From Armigeres subalbatus (lineage: Eukaryota; Arthropoda; Insecta; Diptera; Culicidae): a DNA stretch of 64,000 nucleotides. This document shows, one piece after another, positions 22,464-32,184 of this stretch (position 1 is the stretch's first letter; the number at the start of each line of letters is the position of its first letter). The stretch is from the NCBI RefSeq assembly GCF_024139115.2, contig NW_026943225.1:1-64000 (forward strand). Reading direction: 5' to 3'. The notes below the pieces were generated by a model that was given only the letters and a program-made list of their open reading frames with translations, ran no database searches and was not told the origin of the DNA. The position numbers and the translations under genes were made by a program.

Positions 22464-23323
22464 ATGGTTCTCAAGCTAGTTCATGAGCCACACTCGTGTG
22501 GTTTGTTAGTTACTGCACCGTCCACAGAACCCATGATTAGAAGTCCTCTACCTAACAAACCTTGGAGTAAATTAGCTCTGGATTTCACAGAAGTAACAAA
22601 AGGAATACACTTGTTGGTATTTGATGATTATTCTGCAAGATACTTACAAATTGAAATCATGACATCGATGACCGCTAAATCCACAATTTTCAAGCTTTGT
22701 ACAATTTTCGCAACATTTGGGTATCCTAACGAAATTGTATGCGGTAATGGACCTCCTTTTACATCGGAAAAGCTTAGGTAGTTTTGTCTCTCTTATGAAT
22801 AACAATCAAACATTCAATCCCATATGCACCGTTCCAAAATAGACTAGTTGAACGTCACAACCGACCCTTATTGAAAACAGTTAGAATAAGCGTCGCAAAT
22901 GAAAGGGACTGGAAGAATGATCTGTACGACTTCCTTCTGGCATATCGGAATACACCACATTCTGTGACAAACAACTCTCCAGCAAAGTTTATGTTTGGAC
23001 GAAAGCTTAAGGTCAATGTACCGGAAGCATCGATTAGTTTGTCAAACAATAGTGATGTCATTGATACGGGCGGAAAACAGAAGGTGAAAGGAAAAGAGTA
23101 TGGCGATCAGAAAAGGAAAGCGAAATGTTCAACAATAGATGTAGATGTCGGAGACCATGTGGTGGACAACAATGTTGTAAAGCTGAACAAACTGACCTAT
23201 ACTTTTATTCCTAAACCTCGCATCGTGATCAAGAAAGGTGAAACCCACCTTACTCTAAGGAACATCGACACAGGAGCAGAGTTTGAAAGGCATGTTAACC
23301 ATGTCAAGATTCTTATTTCTTAA
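22464..23323 (+). pseudogene. Ty3/gypsy integrase remnant
   Basis: Integrase joins element DNA to the host genome. The frame 22464-22781 carries the start of the DDE core (KLALDFTEV, DDYSARYLQIEIM) and the FATFGYPNEIVCGNGPPF region; the expected second Asp has become Asn in VCGNG. A frameshift near 22785 leads to 22850-23323 with a VERHNR motif near 22848, LLAYRNTPHSVTNNSPAKFMFGR, and a C-terminal DNA-binding part ending HVNHVKIL before the TAA at 23321-23323. The N-terminal HHCC zinc domain is not seen. The LTR follows at once. Confidence 0.8.
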
Positions 23324-23485
23324 AGCCCTTTCAACAATCTCAATCTAGAAGACCCACTGATTCACAGCTCGGCAGAATCCTCGACAACAAAATTAGTCAG
23401 GAGCCAAACGGAAACACCAAAGCAGAATAATGCGTCCAACCAGAAAAGTGGAATCCAATCACCAGCACCGGGGTCGATGAAAAGA

Positions 23486-23720
23486 TGATATAATTTCGAT
23501 ATAACGTACATATCGATTTCAAAGTTGTACGTTATATCGAATTGTACGTTATATCGAAGCATGAGTAATCATCCTTATTTTACACTACTTAAATGTTATA
23601 CTGTTATGGGCGAATATTATTTTTTTATATAAAGGTCAGCTAGCAGTATGAAACAGCTTTTCTTGTGAACGATTCCTACAAACTTGTTCGCTACTAAGAA
23701 AAACTACCAGAATACCTACA
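23486..23720 (+). repeat. Putative 3' LTR of the gypsy-type element
   Basis: A short purine-rich run precedes 23486. The segment starts tgatataa, contains a TATA-like tatataaag near 23618, and ends cctaca. About 235 bp is plausible for a mag-type LTR. It carries three copies of 'cgatataacgtac' or its complement (23497-23560). The 3' boundary is uncertain because another repeat begins there, and no 5' LTR is in the window for comparison. Confidence 0.5.
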
Positions 23721-25165
23721 GGGGATGTCCAAAATAACTGGGATAGGCAAATTTTGGGCATAATTAGTGTGTTATAACTATGTCAATTATTATCCGATTT
23801 GGACAATTCAGAGATGCCTGAACTAGAAATTTAATGTTGTTTCACCATATGTTCATGGAACCGATCATGGCCATCGGATACCGGAGATATTCCGGGTTTT
23901 TCGAAGGTAGGTTCAGAACCGTAAATTTATGGTGGGTATTAGGATAAGTTGTGGTTTAAAACAGAATAATATTAGTAACCACCAATAAAGTAGGGCTCTT
24001 TCTGATTGGAACCATATGTTGAAATTCAAAATCGGACCAGAATCAAGTGAGATATGGCCATTTGTTTAGAATCGGTGCCGAACGGGAGTTTTAAAAGGGA
24101 CCAGGCCACAAATTCATTTGAATCAAGCTTTTTGACCGATCGCTTTATGACAGATTCCATTAAGATAACATTCCAGAAGTCTTCTGCCACGTCAAGAATG
24201 AAGAACCAACCAAAAAGACGGATTCTGAAGACGCTGGGGTGCCCCCGGGGAACCCGTAGAGGGGACATTCCAGTTTTGGCACCAAATCTAGCCATTCGAC
24301 GGTTTGTTTTTCATGGTTTTCTATCAGGATGCGAGGTATGAGTATAAAATGGATCATTGACGGCTTTGACCGCTTGCGGGACCTACGGATTTGTCCCCGG
24401 GGAACTCGTAGAAGGGGACATTCCAGTTTTGGCACCAAAGCTAGTCATTCGACGGCTCGTTTTTCATGGTTTTCTATTAGGAAGCGAGGTATGAGTAAAA
24501 AATGGACAATTGACGGCTTTGACCGCTTCCGGGACCTACGGATTTGTTCCAGGGAAACCCGTAGAAAGGGACATTTCTGTCTTAGCGCCAAAACTGGTCA
24601 TTCGACGGTTCTTTTTCCATGGTTTTCTATCAGGAAGCGAGGTTTGAATATAAAATGGACCATTGACGGCTTTGACCGCTTCCGGGACCTACGGATTTGT
24701 CCCCGGGGAGCCCGTAGAGGGGACATTTCAGTTTTGGCACCAAAGCTAGTCATTCGACGGTTCATTTTTCATGGTTTTCTATCAGGAAGCGAGGTATGAG
24801 TATAAAATGGACCATTGACGGCTTTAACCGCTTCCGGGACCTAAGGATTGTCCCCGGGGAACCCGTAGAAGGGGATATTTCAGTTTTAGCACCATAGCTA
24901 GTCATTCGACGACTCGTTGCTCATGGGTTTCGATCGGGAAGCGAGGTATGAATATAAAATTGTCCGTTGACGATTCTGACCGCTTCCGGGACCTCTGGAT
25001 TACTCCCAAGAGAACCTGTAAAAAGGGTCTTTTCGAATTTAGCGTCAAAACTATTCATACGTCGGATCTTTTTTCATAGTTTTTTTTTATCAGGAAGATA
25101 GGTATGATTATGAAATGTATTATTGACGACTTTGTCCGCTTTCGGGAATCGATGTCTTCGATTTC
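23717..25165 (+). mobile_element. Repeat family X, copy 1, with 153-bp tandem units
   Basis: Starts CAGGGGATGTCCAAAATAAC after TA, reminiscent of Tc1/mariner ends, though no matching right end is present. 23720-24240 matches 29170-29620 closely. A tandem array follows. No transposase. Classification is uncertain. Confidence 0.55.
24240..25160 (+). repeat. Tandem array, period about 153 bp, about six units
   Basis: 'Ccggggaacccgtagagggg' and variants recur at about 24251, 24403, 24556, 24709, 24860 and 25013, spaced 151-153 bp. Each unit includes 'agtcattcgacggttcg', 'atggttttctatcaggaagc' and 'gaccgcttccgggacctacg'. Because 153 is 51 codons, the frame 24329-24799 encodes three 51-residue repeats. 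Units decay toward 25160. Confidence 0.9.
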
Positions 25166-27190
25166 ATTATGCTACGCCTTACTCCAGGAATTTCTTTGAC
25201 GATGCCCGAAGGATTTCTTCAAAATATCTTCAAAATCAATCCAGTAATTCCTTCGAAAATTCTTCAGTTTCCTTCGGAATTTCCTAGACGTAAAATCAAT
25301 ACTTCACATAAGATTCTTTCATTAATTTCTTTCAAGAAAATCCTTAGACCACTGGAAATTCCTGCAAGATCTCCTTGAGCAATACTTTAGAAATTATCAG
25401 AATTGCTCAAAAAATCTAGAATAAAACTTAAAAACTCCTAGAGAATTTTCAAACAGATTTGTAAGTCTTGGTTATGTTATATGTGGTGTTGCCGAGAAAT
25501 CAATATGTAGTCAAATACGTGAATTGTTTGTGAATGGCAAGTAAAACTCATCTTTATGTGAGGTTTTCCCAGTACATAACTGCAGTAGATCAGGGCATCA
25601 TTAGCCTCCACCACCCTTTGCTCGGTGGCGGGTCGTCGGCCACAGAAGGCAGGAAGGAGAGGACCGAAAGAAATGGTGCAGTGCTGCCAGGAAAGGTGCT
25701 CTCAGACAGATTAACTAGCTTTAAGAGAGTGAAGACAGAAGTGATAAAGTGCCACAAGTGAGCTTGGTTTTCCCTGCATTTGGTTGCGAGGTTCCTTGTC
25801 TGCGATGCTTGAGGTAAGGCGATGCCTACCATCAGGCCATTGATTCAGGAGTCTCAGCATAGCGCTGGCATACCTGCGATAATCCTGAAATTCCTGGAGT
25901 TTTTAAACTGAACTCCTGAAGGAACTTCCGACGTTCTTAGATTTCTCAAAAATTTCTTTGGGCATTGCTTCAAGATTTCCTTCAGAAATTCCCCAGTTTC
26001 TTTGAAGACCGGAAACAACTTGTTTCTTCGAAAATTGAAAGAATGAAATTTACTTCAGAATGTACCGCAGGAGTTCTTCGAATTCAAAACTTTCTCCTGA
26101 ATTCTTTCCGAAATTCTTCAGATCATTCATTTGAAATATTTTCATGAATTCTCTCAAACATTCTCCAGAAAAATTCGAAACTCATTTAGAAATATTCCTG
26201 AAAATATTTTATTCTTTTAGATATTCCGTCGAAAATTGCTTTAGGGATTCGTTCTGGAATTCCTTTACAAATTCCTTTGGAAAATTATCAAGATTTTGAA
26301 AATTCAGCGTGAAATTTCTTCGGAAGCTTCAGTTCTTTTATTTGGTTTTAGAATTCATTTAGAGTTTCTTCTGAGAATTCTACCGGAAATTCCTATGGAA
26401 TTCTTTCACAAATACCTCAGAAATTTCTTCAGAAAATCTTTCAGAAATTCCTGTTAGCGTTGAACTCAATTTCTAAATTTAAAAAGACGTTGATGAACAT
26501 AAAAAATCAAATTTTCCAAAAAGTCTTCCAGAAATCCCTTAGAACTTTTCCAGCAAATCTTTCAGAACTTTTGCAAAAACACTTAGGCTCAATTAATTGC
26601 ATATTATTCGGCAACTCAGCCGTACGAAAACCATTTTGTTAAATATCTTGGCTGTGCATATGCCGCACATGTTTCGAAATGGACAAATTGATATGAAATT
26701 TGCGAAAAGAATCCACGTGTCTTAGAGGGACTCGACCCTCAACCTCCTACTCTCTAGATAGGCGTGATAACCCTACACAACAAAACCTCTTAAAACGTTT
26801 TGGTCAGAATTTCCAGAATTTCTTTGAACATTTATGAAGAAATATCTTTAGAATGTTTTCGTAATACCAGCGAAAAATCCTTCGAAGAATTCTTTCGTTT
26901 TTTAGGAATTCCATTGGAAATAACATTTGAAATTTCTTGGAAATTCCCTGGAAATCTTTGACTATTTCGTTTAAAATTCATCAAATTCCTTGAAACACTC
27001 TGTTGGAATACCTTACAAGGAAGTATAAATTTCTAGAACAGTACAGCGAACAAAATATCGGATAGAATTCAAGTATTTTGTATGGATTTATTGAGAAAAA
27101 GAAGCTCCTAGGAATCTCTGAAAAAATATCAAAGGATTCTCGATGAAAAAATCCTACATTTCTCAGAGTTTTATTCAGGAACTTCTCTGA
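25165..27190. repeat. Degenerate AAATTCC/TTCAGAAA satellite
   Basis: Blocks at 25165-25440, 25890-26590 and 26800-27190 are built from degenerate units around 'ttcctTCAGAAATTCCT'. The period is irregular at roughly 12-30 bp. Two unrelated inserts interrupt it: 25500-25860 (unrecognised, with 'accaccctttgctcggtggc') and 26600-26790 (SINE-like). Short reading frames here are chance products. Confidence 0.7.
26705..26790 (-). mobile_element. tRNA-like SINE head
   Basis: On the minus strand, 'tgtgtagggttatcacgcc' resembles a tRNA D-arm/A-box, and 'gagggtcgagtccctc' forms a T-arm-like hairpin with a 5-bp stem and a shortened loop. The spacing of about 40 nt fits a tRNA-derived SINE. I do not recognise the family. 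A functional tRNA gene is unlikely because the acceptor ends do not pair. Confidence 0.45.
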
Positions 27191-28800
27191 AATCCATCTA
27201 AATTTCGAATAAAGTTGATCAAAATTGGCGTGATATCGATTTTTTTCAGAATAATGTTGGCGTATCTATATAATTAAATTTCAGTGTAAATATTCAATTT
27301 CGCAGTCCGTGTCCCATCGTGCCCTAGTTGAAATCCACTAAAATCGCGTATATGTGTGTGTGTGTGTGTGCTTCATCCTCTATCCCTCACCCAGCTGGGG
27401 GTGGACAAACAGTACCGAATAATTCGATCAAATCTCATGCTCCGTAATGGTGCCCTTTTGTTAATAACGCTAGTAATATAAAAGGATTCACTTCTGAAGC
27501 AAGAATAGTGTCTTCAGAATGTGGGAGAGATTGGATTTACTAGCTGTTCATAACAGGTACAGCAAAACATCACAAGGACGCCCTTATTCACTACTTCTCA
27601 AGGAGTAGAAGGCCGAGAAGAGCCACCGTTGCCAACTAAAGCGTGAACCGGATACCTGGGACTCCCACAATATCCACGGCGATAGCAACAAACGATGCCC
27701 TGTACGTATTTAGTTGTTAATAATATTTTAGTTTATAAGCATCTGGAGCATAGGTTCCCATACGTTGGTCGTAGGCAGACCGTTAATGAGTCACAGACAT
27801 ATTATGAGTCATTCTTTAGTTTTCATTTTGCTCCAAAAATCTATATCTGCTTTCAAATTAATATTACGGTGACTAGAAAACAACTAATGTCGCAAATTAT
27901 TCAATAGTTATTAGGACACATTTCAGTTTAATTTCTTTTGTTGTTTATGGCTGAAATGCCACATTCGATATTTTCTTCGCACAGAACATGTGAGTTTCAG
28001 TTCAGACTTATACAAAAGTTATCCTAAAATCTTACAAAAAATTTAAATAGAGTAATACCTTTCAGTATTAAAAAGAAACAGGATCAAACATTTATGAGGG
28101 TTCAGTGAGCACAAAAGGATATGAAGCAGTTCATTATGATTTACTCAATCTAACGCGAATTCATGCCACATAAATCGAAATTTTGGGAACCTTTGATCAA
28201 GATGATGTACAAGAATATAATTGAATTTTCTCACAATTTTATCGGCCCATTTCGAGTCAGCTACAATCCTTAGAATTTTCCATGGGGACCATCAGCGAAA
28301 CAAAGGACATGGCAACCATCACTGGGTATATTTTCGTTTGTCAAAATCTTAAACATTCAGTAAAATAAAAAGAAAATCCTTCGTTTCTTTATCACTTCTC
28401 ACTAGAAATACTTTTCACTGGGATTCACTCCTGTTCCTTTCATGACAATAACTTCCAATAATCAATATCCACCGCGGCGGCGACACTCACCAAATTAAAG
28501 CTATATTTTAACTGGAATAATCACCGTTCACATTCGCACAACACGCAAGAGCGCCTTTTTTGTTAAAAACTAAGCTCAAATCGTCTTTCAAACATAATTT
28601 AACAAAATTTATGAAAATTCGGAAAAAATTAAAAATGAGACAGGAAAAACAAATTATACGTCCCGCACCGTCGATGCTGCGATCTTTTCAAATCCACTAA
28701 CAATCGCGTATACTCAATTAATGAATATTCATGCAAACGTTGCAACGAAAAGCAAGCCTTGTGTTCATGTGCTTCTTAGCCTGTTATTTCCAGTGCTCTA
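27191..28800. other. Mostly unique stretch, no gene seen
   Basis: Contains a (TG)9 microsatellite at 27353-27370. Otherwise AT-rich with no frame I can support. A 70-residue frame at 27695-27907 is not recognised. Confidence 0.5.
27353..27370 (+). repeat. (TG)9 microsatellite
   Basis: Nine uninterrupted TG units. Confidence 0.9.
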
Positions 28801-28844
28801 TGACAGGGGATGTCAAAATAACTGGGATAGGCATTTTGGGCATA

Positions 28845-29165
28845 ATAGAATCTTGCTTTGAGCGTGCTTACAGCAGCACACTAGGAGTTAACTTTCTGAA
28901 ATCAGTATGGCGAAAGGCATCTATGGTTCGATTTCTCAAAATTAAGCACCTTAATCGAAAAAATATTTGGTAGGCGTAAGGCGGACACCATCCTTCATAA
29001 CCGTACCAAATAGTTTTCATGAAAATTCTAATTTTGAGAAAACCCGCGTTGATGATGTCTTTCGCCCATACAAATTCTATGGTTAACTCTTGCTGGCTAT
29101 TGCGCATAACGATAGCACCTGGATGTGGAAGCGGCGGGTAGAAAATCAGCCACTGCCAATAATTC
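28845..29165. mobile_element. Imperfect inverted-repeat insert
   Basis: Interrupts repeat family X between 'gggcataat' and 'ttaactatgtcaatt'. The two halves pair: 'tggcgaaaggcatc' plus 'tttctcaaaattaa' (28908-28945) is the complement of 29030-29070, and 'tatttgg' plus 'ggcggacacc' has an inverted partner. No target duplication is certain. A 99-residue minus-strand frame across it is not recognised. Confidence 0.5.
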
Positions 29166-29884
29166 ATTATAGGGTTTTAACTATGTCAATTATTATCCGA
29201 TTTGGACAATTCAGAGATGTCTGAACTAGAAATTTAATGTTGTTTCACCATATGTTCATGGAACCGACCATGACCATCGGATACCGGAATATTCGGTTTT
29301 TCGAAGTAGGTTCAGAACAGAAATTTTGGTGGGTATTAGGATAAGTTGGTTAAAAACAGAATAATAGTAACCACAAATAAAGTAGGGCTCTTTCTGATTG
29401 GAACCATGTATTTGAAATTCGGAATCGGACCAGAATCAAGTGAGATATGGACATTTGTTTAGAATCGGTGCCGAACGGGAGTTTTAAAGGGACCAGGCCA
29501 CAAATTCATTTGAATCAAGCTTTTTGACCGATCTTCCATTATGATAACATTCCAGAAGTCTTCTGTCACGTCAAGAATGAAGATCAATCAAAAGACGGAT
29601 TCTAAAGTCGCTAGGTGCCCCAGGAACCCGTAGAGGGACATTTCAGTTTTGGCACCAAATCTAGCCATTCGACGGTTCGTTTTCATGGTTTTCTATCACG
29701 AAGCGAGGTTTGAATATAAAATGGATTATTGACGGCTTTGGACCGCTTCCAGGACCTACGGATTTGTTCCCGGGAGCCCGTGAAGGGACATTCCAGTTTT
29801 CACCAAAGCTAGTTATTCGACGGTTCGTTTTCATGGTTTCTATTAGGAAGCGAGGTATGAGCAAAAATGGATAATTCAAGCTCT

Positions 29885-30095
29885 ATCTGGTAAAGGGCGA
29901 ATGTCGCAAGAAATTCTCTTCGTCGACTTCCCTCTTTTAAATAAAGTGACAAGCAGAGGATTTGCGGTTTATCACCTCAGAATGCAAGTTCGCATTGTTT
30001 TCTATCGTGCCGGGTGATAAACCACAAGGAAAAACCGCTGCTTCCACTTTAATAAAAGGGAATCGTGCTCTGCGACATTCATACCATGAATGAGC
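29885..30095. mobile_element. MITE-like inverted repeat inside repeat family X
   Basis: 'gaatgtcgca' at 29899-29908 pairs with 'tgcgacattc' at 30071-30080. Inside these, 'tttaaataaagtgacaagcag' and 'ggtttatcacc' pair with 'ggtgataaacc' and 'gcttccactttaataaa'. About 210 bp, non-coding, inserted between two tandem units. Confidence 0.6.
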
Positions 30096-30977
30096 AAATC
30101 ACTGACCGTTCCGGGACCTATGGTTTGCCCTGGGAACCGTCATTCGACGATTCGTTTCATGGTTTTCTATCAGGAAGCGATTGAGTATAAAATGGACCAT
30201 TGACGGCTTTGCCGCTTCCGGAACCGGTTGTCCTCGAGGAACCTGTAGAAAGGACATTTCAGTTTTGTTACCAAGCTAGTCATTCGTCGGTTCGTTTTCA
30301 TGGTTCTCTATCGGGAAGTGAGGTAGAGTATAAAATGGACCATTGGCGGCTTTGACCTTTCGGACCACGGTTTGTTCCAGGGGAACCCGTAGAGGGACAT
30401 TTAAGTTTTGGCTCGAAATCTAGTCATTCGACGGTTCTTTTTCATAGTTTCGAATGACTTCTGGTCGTCGAATGACTTTTGCACTAACACTGAAATTTCT
30501 CTTTCTACAGGCTCTCCTGGAGCAATCCGTAGGTCCCAGGCGGTCAGAATCGTTAATAGTCCATCTTATATTCAAACCTCGCTTTCTGATCAAAACCTTG
30601 AAAACAACGGTCGAATGATTAGTTTCGGCAGCAAAACCTGGAATGCCCCTTTTATAGGTTTCCTAAGACAGTTGGTAGGTTCCAGAAGTGGCTAGAGTCT
30701 TTGATGGTCCGTTTATATTCATACTGCGCTTCCTGATAAGACCATGAAGAAAAGCTGTCCAGTGACTTTTTGGCGCTAAAACTGAAATGTCCCCTTCATC
30801 AGATTTCCTTGGAGTAATGAATAGGTTGCGGAAGTGATCTGAATCGCTAATATTCATTTAACATTCATTCCTTGCTTCTTGATCGAAAACCTTGAGAACA
30901 GAACCCTCGAATGGCTTATTCTTGCGCAGAATGTGAAATGTCCTCTTCTTCAGGTTCCCCGGGAACAATCCATAGGT

Positions 30978-31002
30978 NNNNNNNNNNNNNNNNNNNNNNN
31001 NN
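30978..31002. other. Assembly gap (25 N)
   Basis: 25 N at the end of the 153-bp-type array, where assembly collapse is likely. Confidence 0.95.
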
Positions 31003-32165
31003 AATCTGACTTCCCTCAAAAGTCAATAATGAAGAACAAGGAATCCCGTTACGGCTAGATCGAAGCCATGTGGAACTCCTCTTTCTTCCGGAAAGGATTA
31101 CCAATCAAGACTAGGAAGAAGCACCTGAAGGAAATTCTGGGCAAAAAGCATGGAGGTAGCTGGAAAACTTCAACTGCTGGAGGAAAAAGAGTCCAAGTCC
31201 GATAACTCAATGTTACAGTGAATGAGGATTGAAACTGTCATCCCAATGATAATAGAAATGAAAATCAAACTATCTCTATTCATTTCTACCGGTTTTCGCT
31301 GAATGCACATTAATTCAATCCATCTATTCAAAAAAGGTTACCTAATTGAGCAATAAAGCCACAATACACACCCCCATGGTCAGCCATCCGAGATAACTCA
31401 TTCGCATGCATCCATCCAGTGCCTCTTCGAATAAGCCATTCATCGAAATTATTCCGGAGTCTTTCACTCATTCACTTGCTCGTCCCGCCTCGACGAACCC
31501 ATATCAACGAAACCGTCAATCAAACTCGGCGGCAAAGGATCCCTCAGGAGCAATAAAAAGCGCTCATCAGTTTTTATACACCTATTCCGGTTCCTGTTTT
31601 CAGCCATCGCCTGTTCGTCCAGCCACACAGCAAAAGCAGTTTATATATGATAGCTTCCAATAAATGTCAATCATGCTTTTTTTCTTCGCTGGACATATTC
31701 GAACACTCGGAAATATTTTCGCATATGAAACCGAACACCTGCGCCACAGCCATTAGTTATTAGCTCCAGAAATATTATTCTGCTTCACTTTCGCGAAAAC
31801 AACCAAAACTAATGGTCCATCGATGTTTCCGCCATTGAACCGATCTGATACTTCCAGCAGTTTATGGGCCTTCGAGAGTCCGTCAGGCAGCAAACTAAAC
31901 TGCACTACCCGTTCGAGAATGGGACATATTTTCCGGTTCAGAGCGGCTTGCAAGTTGGAGGAAGGGTACGCGAATGGCACACAGCCAAACCGTGTTTGTA
32001 AAAAATGATAAAAATAATCTCACATAATACTTTTCACTGAATGGCTGAGCCTTTGCATTGTAGGTAGATAGAGAGTGATAAAAACGAGACAGGGTGGTAA
32101 GTAAACTCTGATATACGTTTGCAACCAGTGGTGAAATTTGATTACACTCAGAAGAGGAATCATTA
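31003..32165. other. Unique stretch, no gene confirmed
   Basis: More balanced base composition than the surroundings and no repeat structure. Frames at 31406-31663 (plus, 85 residues) and 31753-31980 (minus, 75 residues) are not recognised and lack splice or family signals I can support. Candidate host non-coding or intron sequence. Confidence 0.45.
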
Positions 32166-32184
32166 TAAAATTATAGCTTGAAGT

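Larger units (their letters stand above)
28803..30977 (+). mobile_element. Repeat family X, copy 2, with inserts
   Basis: Starts with the same CAGGGGATGTC-AAAATAACTG sequence as copy 1. After 'gggcataat' it is interrupted until about 29165, then resumes with the copy-1 sequence from 'aactatgtcaattattatcc'. It has more small deletions than copy 1. Its 153-bp-type units run forward at 29580-30450 and in reverse at about 30490-30977, so this copy has a palindromic arrangement. It ends at an assembly gap. Confidence 0.6.

Noticed and set aside
24329..24799. 156-codon frame with three 51-residue repeats
   Set aside because: Explained by the 153-bp tandem period; units elsewhere are broken and no family signal exists.
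24240..25160. CRISPR-like array
   Set aside because: Units are contiguous tandem repeats with no unique spacers, in a eukaryotic transposon-rich context.
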